Assembly: GCA_029964075.1 (NCBI GenBank)
Contig: CM057150.1
Coordinates: 1,054,001 to 1,118,000, forward strand
DNA: 64,000 bases
Reading direction: 5' to 3'
Source: Patiria pectinifera
Taxonomy: Eukaryota; Echinodermata; Asteroidea; Valvatida; Asterinidae
Part shown: positions 44,901 through 60,250 of the stretch, piece after piece
Layout of the letters: every line of letters starts with the position of its first letter
Position numbering within the stretch: the first letter of the stretch is position 1
Made by a program: the position numbers and the translations under genes
The notes under the pieces: generated by a model
Told to the model about the DNA's origin: nothing
Databases searched by the model: none
Seen by the model: the letters and a program-made list of their open reading frames with translations, nothing else

Positions 44901-47659
44901 TCAGCAGCATTCAGTTTTGTACACTTTTAGAGTGCAAAATGGAGACTCCTCGATAGAGCCTTAATTAACAGATAATAAGTTTACCGAATTGGCCCCCTCC
45001 AAAATATGATCTTCCCAGTAGATGGATGAAATGGATTATGCAATAAAAATTCAAACTTATAAAACTATTTGGGGTACATTTTGTTTTAAAGGGGGTGTTA
45101 TAGGTCAGCAACATTCAGTTTTGTGCACTTTTAGAGTGGAAAATGGAGACTCCTCGATAGGGACTTAATTAACAGCTAATTAGTGGACCGAATTGGTCCC
45201 CTCCAAAATATGATCTTTCCAATAGATGGATGAAATGGATTATGCAATAGAAATTCAAATTTATAAAACTATGTGGGGTACATTTTGTTTTAAAGGGGTG
45301 TAATAGGTCATCAGCATTCCCTTTTGTGCACTTTTAGAGTGGAAAATGGAGACTCCTCGATAGGGCCTTAATTAACAGCTAATTAGTGGACCGAATTGGC
45401 CCCCTCCAAAATTTGATATTCCCAATAGATGGATGAAATGGATTATGGAATAAAAATTCAAATTTATAAAACTATGTGGGGTACATTTTGTTTTAAAGGG
45501 GTGTTATAGGTCAGCAGCATTCAGTTTTGTACACTTTTAGAGTGCAAAATGGAGACTCCTCGATAGAGCCTTAATTAACAGATAATTAGTTTACCGAATT
45601 GGCCCCCTCCAAAATATGATCTTCCCAGTAGATGGATGAAATGGATTATGCAATAAAAATTCAAATTTATAAACTATGTGGGGTACATTTTGTTTTAAAG
45701 GGGTGTTATAGGTCAACAGCATTCAGTTTTGTGCACTTTTAGAGTGGAAAATGGAGACTCCTCGATAGGGCCTTAATTAACAGCTAATTAGTGGACCGAA
45801 TTGGTCCCCTCCAAAATTTGATCTTCCCAGTAGATGGATAAAATGGATTATGCAATACAAATTCAAATTTATAAAAATCTGTGGGGTACATTTTGTTTTA
45901 AAGGGGGTGTAATAGGTCAGCAACATTCAGTTTTGTGCACTTTTAGAGTGGAAAATGGAGACTCCTCGATAGGGCCTTAATTAACAGTTAATTAGTGGAC
46001 CGAATTGGTCCCCTCCAAAATATGATCTTCCCAATAGATGGATGAAATGGATTATGCAATAAAAATTCAAATTCATAAAAGTATGTGGGGTACATTTTGT
46101 TTTAAAGAAGGTGTTATAGGTCAAAGCATTCAGTTTTGTGCACTTTTAGAGTGGAAAATGGACACTCCTCGATAGGGCCTTATTTAACAGATAATTAGTG
46201 GACCGAATTGGTCCCCTCCAAAATTTGATCTTCCCAGTAGAAGGATGAAATGGATTATGCAATAAAAATTCAAACTTATAAAACTATGTGGGGTACATTT
46301 TGTTTTAAAGGGGGTGTTATAGGTCAGCAACATTCAGTTTTGTGCACTTTTAGAGTGGAAAATGGAGACTCCTCGATAGGGACTTAATTAACAGCTAATT
46401 AGTGGACCGAATTGGTCCCCTCCAAAATATGATCTTTCCAATAGATGGATGAAATGGATTATGCAATAAAAATTCAAATTTATAAAACTATGTGGGGTAC
46501 ATTTTGTTTTAAAGTGGTGTTATAGGTCAGCAGCATTCAGTTTTGTGCACTTTTAGAGTGGAAAATGGAGACTCCTCATTAGGGCCTTAATTAACAGCTA
46601 ATTAGTGGACCGAATTGGCCCCCTCCAAAATTTGATATTCCCAGTAGATGGATGAAATGGATCATGCAATAAAAATTCAAATTTATAAACTATGTGGGGT
46701 ACATTTTGTTTTAAAGGGGTGTTATAGGTCAGCAGCATTCAGTTTTGTGCACTTTTAGAGTGGAAAATGGAGACTCCTCGATAGGGCCTTAATTAACAGC
46801 TAATTAGTGGACCGAATTGGTCCCCTCCAAAATTTGATCTTCCCAGTAGATGGATAAAATGGATTATGCAATAAAAATTCAAATTTATAAAACTCTGTGG
46901 GGTACATTTTGTTTTAAAGGGGGTGTTATAGGTCAGCAACATTCAGTTTTGTGCACTTTTAGAGTGGAAAATGGAGACTCCTCGATAGGGCCTTAATTAA
47001 CAGCTAATTAGTTTACCGAATTGGCCCCCTCCAAAATTTGATCTTTCCAGTAGATGGATAAAATGGATTATGCAATAAAAATTCAAACTTATAAAACTAT
47101 GTGGGGTACATTTTGTTTTAAGGGGGGTGTTATAGGTCAGCAACATTCAGTTTTGTGCACTTTTAGAGTGGAAAATGGAGACTCCTCGATAGGGCCTTAA
47201 TTAACAGCTAATTAGTGGACCGAATTGGTCCCCTCCAAAATATGATCTTCCCAATAGATGGATGAAATGGATTATGCAATAAAAATTCAAATTTATAAAA
47301 CTATGTGGGGTACATTTTGTTTTAAAGTGGTGTTATAGGTCAGCAGCATTCAGTTTTGTACACTTTTAGAGTGCAAAATGGAGACTCCTCGATAGAGCCT
47401 TAATTAACAGATAATTAGTTTACAGAATTGGCCCCCTCCAAAATATGATCTTCCCAGTAGATGGATGAAATGGATTATGCAATAAAAATTCAAATTTATA
47501 AACTATGTGGGGTACATTTTGTTTTAAAGGGGTGTTATAGGTCAACAGCATTCAGTTTTGTGCACTTTTAGAGTGGAAAATGGAGACTCCTCGATAGGGC
47601 CTTAATTAACAGCTAATTAGTGGACCGAATTGGTCCAATCCAAAATTTGATCTTCCCAG

Positions 47660-50600
47660 TAGATGGATAAAATGGATTATGCAATAAAAATTCAAATTTA
47701 TAAAACTCTGTGGGGTACATTTTGTTTTAAAGGGGGTGTAATAGGTCAGCAACATTCAGTTTTGTGCACTTTTAGAGTGGAAAATGGAGACTCCTCGATA
47801 GGGCCTTAATTAACAGCTAATTAGTGGACCGAATTAGTCCCCTCCAAGATATGATCTTCCCAATAGATGGATGAAATGGATTATGCAATAAAAATTCAAA
47901 TTCATAAAAGTATGTGGGGTACATTTTGTTTTAAAGTGGTGTTATAGGTCAGCAGCATTCAGTTTTGTGCAATTTTAGAGTGGAAAATGGATACTCATCG
48001 ATAGGGCCTTAATTAACAGCTAATTAGTGGACCGAATTGGTCCCCTCCAAAATTTGATATTCCCAATAGATGGATGAAATGGATTATGCAATAAAAATTC
48101 AAACTTATAAAACTATGTGGGGTACATTTTGTTTTAAGGGGGGTGTTATAGGTCAGCAACATTCAGTTTTGTGCACTTTTAGAGTGGAAAATGGAGACTC
48201 CTCGATAGGGCCTTAATTAACAGCTAATTAGTGGACCGAATTGGTCCCCTCCAAAATATGATCTTCCCAATAGATGGATGAAATGGATTATGCAATAAAA
48301 TTTCAAATTTATAAAACTATGTGGGGTACATTTTGTTTTAAAGTGGTGTTATAGGTCAGCAGCATTCAGTTTTGTGCACTTTTAGAGTGGAAAATGGAGA
48401 CTCCTCATTAGGGCCTTAATTAACAGCTAATTAGTGGACCGAATTGGCCCCCTCCAAAATTTGATATTCCCAGTAGATGGATGAAATGGATCATGCAATA
48501 AAAATTCAAATTTATAAACTATTAGGGGTACATTTTTTTTTAAAGGGGTGTTATAGGTAAGCAGCATTCAGTTTTGTGCACTTTTAGAGTGGAAAATGGA
48601 GACTCCTCGATAGGGCCTTAATTAACAGCTAATTAGTGGACCGAATTGGTCCCCTTCAAAATTTGATCTTCCCAGTAGATGGATAAAATGGATTATGCAA
48701 TAAAAATACAAATTTATAAAACTCTGTGGGGTACATTTTGTTTTAAAGAGGGTGTTATAGGTCAGCAACATTCAGTTTTGTGCACTTTTAGAGTGGAAAA
48801 TGGAGACTCCTCATTAGGGCCTTAATTAACAGCTAATTAGTGGACCGAATTGGCCCCCTCCAAAATTTGATCTTCCCAATAGATGGATGAAATGGATTAT
48901 GCAATAAAAATTCAAATTCATAAAATTATGTGGGGTACATTTAGTTTTAAAGGGGTGTTATAGGTCAGCAGCATTCAGTTTTGTGCATTTTTAGAGTGGA
49001 AAATGGATACTCATCGATAGGGCCTTAATTAACAGCTAATTTGTGGACCGAATTGGCCCCCTCCAAAATTTGATATTCCCAATAGATGGATAAAATGGAT
49101 TGTGCAATAAAAATTCAAATTTAAAAAACTATGTGGGGTACATTTTGTTTTAAAGAAGGTGTTATAGGTCAAAGCATTCAGTTTTGTGCACTTTTAGAGT
49201 GGAAAATGGAAACTCCTCGATAGGGCTTTAATTAACAGCTAATTACTGGACCGAATTGGCCCCCTCCAAAAGATGATCTTCCCAGTAAATGGATGAAATG
49301 GATTATGCAATAAAAATTCAAATTTATAAAACTATGTGGGGTACATTTTGTTTTAAAGGGGTGTTATAGGTCAAAGCATTCAGTTTTGTGCACTTTTAGA
49401 GTGGAAAATGAACACTCCTCGATAGGGCCTTATTTAACAGATAATTAGTGGACCGAATTGGTCCCCTCCAAAATTTGATCTTCCCAGTAGATGGATGAAA
49501 TGGATTATGCAATAAAAATTCAAACTTATAAAACTATGTGGGGTACATTTTATTTTAAAGGGGTGTTATAGGTCAGCAGCATTCCCCTTTGTGCACTTTT
49601 TGAGTGGAAAATGCAGACTCCTCGATAGGGCCTTAATTAACAGCTAATTAGTAGACCGAATTGGTCCCCTCCAAGATATGATCTTCCCAGTAGATGGATG
49701 AAATGGATTATGCAATATCAATTCAAATTCATAAAATTATGTGGGGTACATTTTGTTTTAAATGGGTGTTATAGGTCAGCAGCATTCAGTTTTGTGCAAT
49801 TTTAGAGTGGCAAATGGATACTCATCGATAGGGCCTTAATTAACAGCTAATTAGTAGACCGAATTGGTCGCCTCCAAGATATGATCTTCCCAATAGATGG
49901 ATGAAATGGATTATGCAATATCAATTCAAATTCATAAAATTATGTGGGGTACATTTTGTTTTAAAGGGGTGTTATAGGTCAGCAGCATTCAGTTTTGTGC
50001 ACTTTAAGAATGGAAAATGGAGACTCCTCGATAGGGCCTTAATGAACAGCTAATTAGAGGACCGAATTGGCCCCCTCCAAATTTTGATCTTCCCAGTAGA
50101 TGGATAACATGGATTAAGAAATAAAAATTCAAACTTATCAACCAAGTGGGGCATATTTTGTTTTAAAGGGGTGTTATACATGTAGGTCAGCAGCATTCCC
50201 TTTTGTGCACTTTTAGAGTGGAATATGGAGACTCCTCGAATGGGCCTTAATTAACAGCTAATTAGCAGAACCGAATTGGCCCCCTCCAAAATTTGATCTT
50301 CCCCGTAGATGGATGAAATGGATTATGCAATAAAAATTCAAATTTATAAAACTATGTGGGGTACATTTTGTTTCAAAGGGGTGTAATAGGTCATCAGCAT
50401 TACCTTTTGTGCACTTTTAGAGTGGAAAATGGAGACTCCTCGATAGGGCCTTAATTAACAGCTAATTAGTGGACCGAATTGGTCCCCTCCAAAATTTGAT
50501 CTTTCCAGTAGATGGATAAAATGGATTATGCAATAAAAATTGAAATTTATAAAACTCTGTGGGGTACATTTTGTTTTAAAGGGGGTGTAATAGGTCAGCA

Positions 50601-53330
50601 ACATTCAGTTTTGTGCACTTTTAGAGTGGAAAATGGAGACTCCTCGATAGGGCCTTAATTAACAGCTAATTAGTGGACCGAATTAGTCCCCTCCAAGATA
50701 TGATCTTCCCAATAGATGGATGAAATGGATTATGCAATAAAAATTCAAATTCATAAAAGTATGTGGGGTACATTTTGTTTTAAAGTGGTGTTATAGGTCA
50801 GCAGTATTCAGTTTTGTGCAATTTTAGAGTGGAAAATGGATACTCATCGATAGGGCCTTAATTAACAGCTAATTAGTGGACCGAATTGGTCCCCTCCAAA
50901 ATTTGATATTCCCAATAGATGGATGAAATGGATTATGCAATAAAAATTCAAACTTATAAAACTATGTGGGGTACATTTTGTTTTAAGGGGGGTGTTATAG
51001 GTCAGCAACATTCAGTTTTGTGCACTTTTAGAGTGGAAAATGGAGACTCCTCGATAGGGCCTTAATTAACAGCTAATTAGTGGACCGAATTGGTCCCCTC
51101 CAAAATATGATCTTCCCAATAGATGGATGAAATGGATTATGCAATAAAATTTCAAATTTATAAAACTATGTGGGGTACATTTTGTTTTAAAGTGGTGTTA
51201 TAGGTCAGCAGCATTCAGTTTTGTGCACTTTTAGAGTGGAAAATGGAGACTCCTCATTAGGGCCTTAATTAACAGCTAATTAGTGGACCGAATTGGCCCC
51301 CTCCAAAATTTGATATTCCCAGTAGATGGATGAAATGGATCATGCAATAAAAATTCAAATTTATAAACTATTAGGGGTACATTTTTTTTTAAAGGGGTGT
51401 TATAGGTCAGCAGCATTCAGTTTTGTGCACTTTTAGAGTGGAAAATGGAGACTCCTCGATAGGGCCTTAATTAACAGCTAATTAGTGGACCGAATTGGTC
51501 CCCTCCAAAATTTGATCTTCCCAGTAGATGGATAAAATGGATTATGCAATAAAAATACAAATTTATAAAACTCTGTGGGGTACATTTTGTTTTAAAGAGG
51601 GTGTTATAGGTCAGCAACATTCAGTTTTGTGCACTTTTAGAGTGGAAAATGGAGACTCCTCATTAGGGCCTTAATTAACAGCTAATTAGTGGACCGAATT
51701 GGCCCCCTCCAAAATTTGATATTCCCAATAGATCGATAAAATGGATTATGCAATAAGAATTCAAATTCATAAAATTATGTGGGGTACATTTAGTTTTAAA
51801 GGGGTGTTATAGGTCAGCAGCATTCAGTTTTGTGCACTTTTAGAGTGGAAAATGGATACTCATCGATAGGGCCTTAATTAACAGCTAATTTGTGGACCGA
51901 ATTGGCCCCCTCCAAAATTTGATATTCCCAATAGATGGATAAAATGGATTGTGCAATAAAAATTCAAATTTAAAAAACTATGTGGGGTACATTTTGTTTT
52001 AAAGAAGGTGTTATAGGTCAAAGCATTCAGTTTTGTGCACTTTTAGAGTGGAAAATGGAAACTCCTCGATAGGGCCTTAATTAACAGCTAATTACTGGAC
52101 CGAATTGGCCCCCTCCAAAAGATGATCTTCCCAGTAAATGGATGAAATGGATTATGCAATAAAAATTCAAATTTATAAAACTATGTGGGGTACATTTTGT
52201 TTTAAAGGGGTGTTATAGGTCAAAGCATTCAGTTTTGTGCACTTTTAGAGTGGAAAATGAACACTCCTCGATAGGGCCTTATTTAACAGATAATTAGTGG
52301 ACCGAATTGGTCCCCTCCAAAATTTGATCTTCCCAGTAGATGGATGAAATGGATTATGCAATAAAAATTCAAACTTATAAAACTATGTGGGGTACATTTT
52401 GTTTTAAAGGGGTGTTATAGGTCAGCAGCATTCCCCTTTGTGCACTTTTTGAGTGGAAAATGCAGACTCCTCGATAGGGCCTTAATTAACAGCTAATTAG
52501 TAGACCGAATTGGTCCCCTCCAAGATATGATCTTCCCAATAGATGGATGAAATGGATTATGCAATATCAATTCAAATTCATAAAATTATGTGGGGTGCAT
52601 TTTGTTTTAAAGGGGTGTTATAGGTCAGCAGCATTCAGTTTTGTGCAATTTTAGAGTGGCAAATGGATACTCATCGATAGGGCCTTAATTAACAGCTAAT
52701 TAGTAGACCGAATTGGTCCCCTCCAAGATATGATCTTCCCAATAGATGGATGAAATGGATTATGCAATATCAATTCAAATTCATAAAATTATGTGGGGTA
52801 CATTTTGTTTTAAAGGGGTGTTATAGGTCAGCAGCATTCAGTTTTGTGCACTTTAAGAATGGAAAATGGAGACTCCTCGATAGGGCCTTAATGAACAGCT
52901 AATTAGAGGACCGAATTGGCCCCCTCCAAATTTTGATCTTCCCAGTAGATGGATAACATGGATTAAGAAATAAAAATTCAAACTTATCAACCAAGTGGGG
53001 CATATTTTGTTTTAAAGGGGTGTTATACATGTAGGTCAGCAGCATTCCCTTTTGTGCACTTTTAGAGTGGAATATGGAGACTCCTCGAATGGGCCTTAAT
53101 TAACAGCTAATTAGCAGAACCGAATTGGCCCCCTCCAAAATTTGATCTTCCCCGTAGATGGATGAAATGGATTATGCAATAAAAATTCAAATTTATAAAA
53201 CTGTGTGGGGTACATTTTGTTTCAAAGGGGTGTAATAGGTCATCAGCATTACCTTTTGTGCACTTTTAGAGTGGAAAATGGAGACTCCTCGATAGGGCCT
53301 TAATTAACAGCTAATAAGTTGACCGAATTG
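47660..53330 (-). repeat. Two copies of a 14-monomer (~2.85-kb) higher-order unit
   Basis: Rare variants recur at a constant ~2849-bp offset: GAATTAGTCCCCTCCAAGA (47831, 50680), a T-run variant GTACATTTTTTTTT (~48530, ~51379), TATACATGTAGGTCAGC (50176, 53025) and TTTCAAAGGGGTGTAATAGG (50371, 53220). The flanking monomers differ, so the two copies are bounded near 47660-50500 and 50510-53330. Confidence 0.85.
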
Positions 53331-56300
53331 GCCCCCTCCAAAATTTGATATTCCCAATAGATGGATGAAATGGATTATGCAATAAAAATTCAAATTTATA
53401 AAACTATGTGGGGTACATTTTGTTTTAAAGGGGTGTTATAGGTCAGCAGCATTCAGTTTTGTGCACTTTTAGAGTGGAAAATGGAGACTCCTCGATAGAG
53501 CCTTAATTAACAGATAATTAGTTTACCGAATTGGCCCCCTCCAAAATATGATCTTCCCAGTAGATGGATGAAATGGATTATGCAATAAAAATTCAAATTT
53601 ATCAACTATGTGGGGTACATTTTGTTTTAAAAGGGTGTTATAGGTCAGCAACATTCAGTTTTGTGCACTTTTAGAGTGGAAAATGGAGACTCCTCGATAG
53701 GGCCTTAATTAACAGCTAATTAGTGGACCGAATTGGTCCAATCCAAAATTTGATCTTCCCAGTAGATGGATAAAATGGATTATGCAATAAAAATTTCAAA
53801 TTTATAAAACTCTGTGGGGTACATTTCGTTTTAAAGGGGGTGTTATAGGTCAGCAACATTCAGTTTTGTGCACTTTTAGAGTAGAAAATGGAGACTCCTC
53901 GATAGGGCCTTAATTAACAGCTAATTAGTGGACCAAATTGGTCCCCTCCAAAATATGATCTTCTCAATAGATGGATTAAATGGATTATGCAATAAAAATT
54001 CAAATTCATAAAATTATGTGGGGTACATTTTGTTTTAAAGTGGTTTTATAGGTCAGCAGCATTTAGTTTTGTGCAATTTTAGAGTGGAAAATGGATACTC
54101 ATCGATAGGGCCTTAATTAACAGCTAATTAGTGGACCGAATTGGCCCCCTCCAAAATATGATATTCCCAATAGATGGATAAAATGGATTGTGCAATAAAA
54201 ACTCAAATTTAAAAAACTATGTGGGGTACATTTTGTTTTTAAGAAGGTGTTATAGGTCAAAGCATTCAGTTTTGTGCACTTTTAGAGTGGAAAATGGAGA
54301 CTCCTCGATAGAGCCTTAATTAACAGATAATTAGTTTACCGAATTGGCCTCCTCCAAAATATGATCTTCCCAGTAGATGGATGAAATGGATTATGCAATA
54401 AAAATTCAAATTTATAAAACTATGTGGGGTACATTTTGTTTTAAAGGGGTGTTATAGGTCAGCAGCATTCAGTTTTGTGCACTTTTAGAGTGGAAAATGG
54501 AGACTCCTCGATAGGGCCTTAATTAACAGCTAAGTAGTAGACCGAATTGGCCTCCTCCAAAATATGATCTTCCCAGTAAATGGATGAAATGGATTATGCA
54601 ATAAAAATTCAAATTCATAAAACTATGTGGGGTACATTTTGTTTCAAAGGGGTGTTATCGGTCAGCAGCATTCAGTTTTGTGCACTTTTAGAGTGGAAAA
54701 TGGAGACTCCTCGATAGGGCCTTAATGAACAGCTAATTAGAGGACCGAATTGGCCCCCTCCAAATTTTGATCTTCCCAGTAGATGGATAACATGGATTAA
54801 GAAATAAAAATTCAAACTTATCAACCAAGTGGGGCATATTTTGTTTTAAAGGGGTGTTGTACATGTAGGTCAGCAGCATTCCCTTTTGTGCACTTTTAGA
54901 GTGGAATATGGAGACTCCTCGAATGGGCCTTAATTAACAGCTAATTAGCGGAACCGAATTGGCCCCCTCCAAAATTTGATCTTCCCCGTAGATGGATGAA
55001 ATGGATTATGCAATAAAAATTCAAATTTATAAAACTATGTGGGGTACATTTTGTTTCAAAGGGGTGTAATAGGTCATCAGCATTACCTTTTGTGCACTTT
55101 TAGAGTGGAAAATGGAGACTCCTCGATAGGGCCTTAATTAACAGCTAATAAGTTGACCGAATTGGCCCCCTCCAAAATTTGATATTCCCAATAGATGGAT
55201 GAAATAGATTATGCAATAAAAATTCAAATTTATAAAACTATGTGGGGTACATTTTGTTTTAAAGGGGTGTTATAGGTCAGCAGCATTCAGTTTTGTACAC
55301 TTTTAGAGTGGAAAATGGAGACTCCTCGATAGAGCCTTAATTAACAGATAATTAGTTTACCGAATTGGCCCCCTCCAAAATATGATCTTCCCAGTAGATG
55401 GATGAAATGGATTATGCAATAAAAATTCAAATTTATAAACTATGTGGGGTACATTTTGTTTTAAAAGGGTGTTATAGGTCAGCAACATTCAGTTTTGTGC
55501 ACTTTTAGAGTGGAAAATGGAGACTCCTCGATAGGGCCTTAATTAACAGCTAATTAGTGGACCGAATTTGTCCAATCCAAAATTTGATCTTCCCAGTAGA
55601 TGGATAAAATGGATTATGCAATAAAAATTTCAAATTTATAAAACTCTGTGGGGTACATTTTGTTTTAAAGGGGGTGTTATAGGTCAGCAACATTCAGTTT
55701 TGTGCACTTTTAGAGTAGAAAATGGAGACTCCTCGATAGGGCCTGAATTAACAGCTAATTAGTGGACCAAATTGGTTCCCTCCAAAATATGATCTTCCCA
55801 ATAGATGGATTAAATGGATTATGCAATAAAAATTCAAATTCATAAAATTATGTGGGGTACATTTTGTTTTAAAGTGGTTTTATAGGTCAGCAGCATTTAG
55901 TTTTGTGCAATTTTAGAGTGGAAAATGGATACTCATCGATAGGGCCTTAATTAACAGCTAATTAGTGGACCGAATTGGCCCCCTCCAAAATTTGATATTC
56001 CCAATAGATGGATAAAATGGATTGTGCAATAAAAATTCAAATTTAAAAAATTATGTGGGGTACATTTTGTTTTTAAGAAGGTGTTATAGGTGAAAGCATT
56101 CAGTTTTGTGCACTTTTAGAGTGGAAAATGGAGACTCCTCGATAGGGCCTTAATTAACAGATAATTAGTGGACCGAATTGGCCCCCTCCAAAATTTGATA
56201 TTCCCAGTAGATGGATGAAATGGATTATGCAATAAAAATTCAAATTAATAAAACTATGTGGGGTACATTTTGTTTTAAAGGGGTGTTATAGGTCAGCAGC

Positions 56301-56900
56301 ATTCAGTTTTGTGCACTTTTAGAGTGGAAAATGGAGACTCCTCGATAGAGCCTTAATTAACAGATAATTAGTTTACCGAATTGGCCCCCTCCAAAATATG
56401 ATCTTCCCAGTAGATGGATGAAATGGATTATGCAATAAAAATTCAAATTTATAAACTATGTGGGGTACATTTTGTTTTAAAGGGGTGTTATAGGTCAGTA
56501 GCATTCAGTTTTGTGCACTTTTAGAGTGGAAAATGGAGACTCCTCGATAGGGCCTTATTTAACAGCTAATTAGTAGACCGAATTGGCCCCCTCCAAAATA
56601 TGATCTTCCCAGTAGATGGATGAAATGGATTATGCAATAAAAATTCAAATTTATAAACTATGTGGGGTACATTTTCTTTTAAAGGGGTGTTATAGGTCAG
56701 CAGCATTCAGTTTTGTGCACTTTTAGAGTGGAAAATGGAGACTCCTCGATAGGGCCTTAATTAACAGCTAATTAGCGGAACCGAATTGGCCCCCTCCAAA
56801 ATTTGATCTTCCCCATAGATGGATAAAATGGATTATGCAATAAAAATTTAAATTTATAAAATTATGTGGGGTACATTTTGTTTTAAAGTGGTGTTATAGG
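53230..56900 (-). repeat. Two copies of a 9-monomer (~1.83-kb) higher-order unit
   Basis: The variants GTGTAATAGGTCATCAGCATT (53231, 55064) and AGTGGTTTTATAGG (~54039, ~55873) recur at an offset of ~1833 bp, with intervening monomers in the same order. Confidence 0.75.
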
Positions 56901-59900
56901 TCAGCAGCATTCAGTTTTGTGCAATTTTAGAGTGGAAAATGGATACTCATCGATAGGGCCTTAATTAACAGCTAATTAGTGGACCGAATTGGCCCCCTCC
57001 AAAGTTTGATATTCCCAATAGATGGATAAAATGGATTGTGCAATAAAAATTCAAATTTAAAAAACTATGTGGGGTACATTTTGTTTTAAAGAAGGTGTTA
57101 TAGGTCAAAGCATTCAGTTTTGTGCACTTTTATAGTGGAAAATGGAGACTCCTCGATTGGGCCTTAATTAACAGCTAATTAGTTTACCGAATTGGCCCCC
57201 TCCAAAATATGATCTTCCCAGTAGATGGATGAAATGGATTATGCAATAAAAATTCAAATTTATAAAACTATGTGGGTACATTTTGTTTTAAAGGGGTGTT
57301 ATAGGTCAGCAGCATTCAGTTTTGTGCACTTTTAGAGTGGAAAATGGAGACTCCTCGATAGAGCCTTAATTAACAGATAATTAGTTTACCGAATTGGCCC
57401 CCTCCAAAATATGATCTTCCCAGTAGATGGATGAAATGGATTATGCAATAAAAATTCAAATTTATAAACTATGTGGGGTACATTTTGTTTAAAAGGGGTG
57501 TTATCGGTCAGCAGCATTCAGTTTTGTGCACTTTTAGAGTGGAAAATGGAGACTCCTCATTAGGGCCTTAATTAACAGCTAATTAGTGGACCGAATTGGC
57601 CCCCTCCAAAATTTGATATTTCCAATAGATGGATGAAATGGATTATGCAATAAAAATTCAAATTTATAAACTATGTGGGGTACATTTTGTTTTAAAGGGG
57701 TGTTATAGGTCAGCAGCATTCAGTTTTGTGCACTTTTAGAGTGGAAAATGGAGACTCCTCGATAGAGCCTTAATAAACAGATAACTAGTTTACCGAATTG
57801 GCCCCCTCCAAAATATGATCTTCCCAGTAGATGGATGAAATGGATTATGCAATAAAAATTCAAATTTATAAAACTATGTGGGTTACATTTTGTTTTAAAG
57901 GGGTGTTATAGGTCAGCAGCATTCAGTTTTGTGCACTTTTAGAGTGGAAAATGGAGACTCCTCATTAGGGCCTTAAGTAACAGCTAAGTAGTAGACCGAA
58001 TTGGCCTCCTCCAATAAATGATCTTCCCAGTAAATGGATGAAATGGATTATGCAATAAAAATTCAAATTTATAAAACTATGTGGGGTACATTTTGTTTTA
58101 AAGGGGTGTTATCGGTCAGCAGCATTCAGTTTTGTGCACTTTTAGAGTGGAAAATGGAGACTCCTCGATAGGGCCTTATTTAACAGCTAATTAGTAGACC
58201 GAATTGGCCCCCTCCAAAATATGATCTTCCCAGTAGATGGATGAAATGGATTATGCAATAAAAATTCAAATTTATAAAACTATGTGGGGTACATTTTGTT
58301 TTAAAGGGGTGTTATAGGTCAGCAGCATTCAGTTTTGTGCACTTTTAGAGTGGAAAATGGAGCCTCCTCATTAGGGCCTTAATTAACAGCTAAGTAGTGG
58401 ACCGAATTGGCCCCCTCCAAAATATGATCTTCCCAGTAAATGGATGAAATGGATTATGCAATAAAAATTCAAATTTATAAACTATGTGGGGTACATTTTC
58501 TTTTAAAGGGGTGTTATAGGTCAGCAGCATTCAGTTTTGTGCACTTTTAGAGTGGAAAATGGAGACTCCTCGATAGGGCCTTAATTAACAGCTAATTAGC
58601 GGAACCGAATTGGCCCCCTCCAAAATTTGATCTTCCCCATAGATGGATAAAATGGATTATGCAATAAAAATTTAAATTTATAAAATTATGTGGGGTACAT
58701 TTTGTTTTAAAGTGGTGTTATAGGTCAGCAGCATTCAGTTTTGTGCAATTTTAGAGTGGAAAATGGATACTCATCGATAGGGCCTTAATTAACAGCTAAT
58801 TAGTGGACCGAATTGGCCCCCTCCAAAGTTTGATATTCCCAATAGATGGATAAAATGGATTGTGCAATAAAAATTCAAATTTAAAAAACTATGTTGGGTA
58901 CATTTTGTTTTAAAGAAGGTGTTATAGGTCAAAGCATTCAGTTTTGTGCACTTTTATAGTGGAAAATGGAGACTCCTCGATTGGGCCTTAATTAACAGCT
59001 AATTAGTTTACCGAATTGGCCCCCTCCAAAATATGATCTTCCCAGTAGATGGATGAAATGGATTATGCAATAAAAATTCAAATTTATAAAACTATGTGGG
59101 GTACATTTTGTTTTAAAGGGGTGTTATAGGTCAGCAGCATTCAGTTTTGTGCACTTTTAGAGTGGAAAATGGAGACTCCTCGATAGAGCCTTAATTAACA
59201 GATAATTAGTTTACCGAATTGGCCCCCTCCAAAATATGATCTTCCCAGTAGATGGATGAAATGGATTATGCAATAAAAATTCAAATTTATAAACTATGTG
59301 GGGTACATTTTGTTTAAAAGGGGTGTTATCGGTCAGCAGCATTCAGTTTTGTGCACTTTTAGAGTGGAAAATGGAGACTCCTCATTAGGGCCTTAATTAA
59401 CAGCTAATTAGTGGACCGAATTGGCCCCCTCCAAAATTTGATATTTCCAATAGATGGATGAAATGGATTATGCAATAAAAATTCAAATTTATAAACTATG
59501 TGGGGTACATTTTGTTTTAAAGGGGTGTTATAGGTCAGCGGCATTCAGTTTTGTGCACTTTTAGAGTGGAAAATGGAGACTCCTCGATAGAGCCTTAATT
59601 AACAGATAACTAGTTTACCGAATTGGCCCCCTCCAAAATATGATCTTCCCAGTAGATGGATGAAATGGATTATGCAATAAAAATTCAAATTGATAAACTA
59701 TGTGGGGTACATTTTGTTTTAAAGGGGTGTTATAAGTCAGTAGCATTCAGTTTTGTGCACTTTTAGAGTGGAAAATGGATACTCATCGATAGGGCCTTAA
59801 TTAACAGCTAATTTGTGGACCGAATTGGCCCCCTCCAAAATTTGATATTCCCAATAGATGGATAAAATGGATTATGCAATAAAAATTCAAATTTAAAAAA

Positions 59901-60250
59901 CTATGTGGGGTACATTTTGTTTTTAAGAAGGTGTTATAGGTCAAAGCATTCAGTTTTGTGCACTTTTAGAGTGGAAAATGGAGACTCCTCGATAGGGCCT
60001 TAATTAACAGATAATTAGGGGACCGAAATGGCCCCCTCCAAAATTTGATATTCCCAGTATATGGATGAAATGGATTATGCAATACAAATTCAAATTTATA
60101 AAACTATGTGGGGTACATTTTGTTTTAAAGGGGTGTTATAGGTCAGCAGCATTCAGTTTTGTGCACTTTTAGAGTGGAAAATGGAGACTCCTCATTAGGG
60201 CCTTAATTAACAGCTAAGTAGTGGACCGAATTGGCCCCCTCCAAAATATG
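56650..60250 (-). repeat. Second 9-monomer (~1.825-kb) duplication
   Basis: The variants ATTAGCGGAACCG with CCCCATAGATGG (56772, 58596), CTTTTATAGTGG (57126, 58951) and TTTGTTTAAAAGGGG (57486, 59311) recur at ~1825 bp. It partly overlaps the preceding duplication, which indicates successive unequal exchanges. Confidence 0.75.
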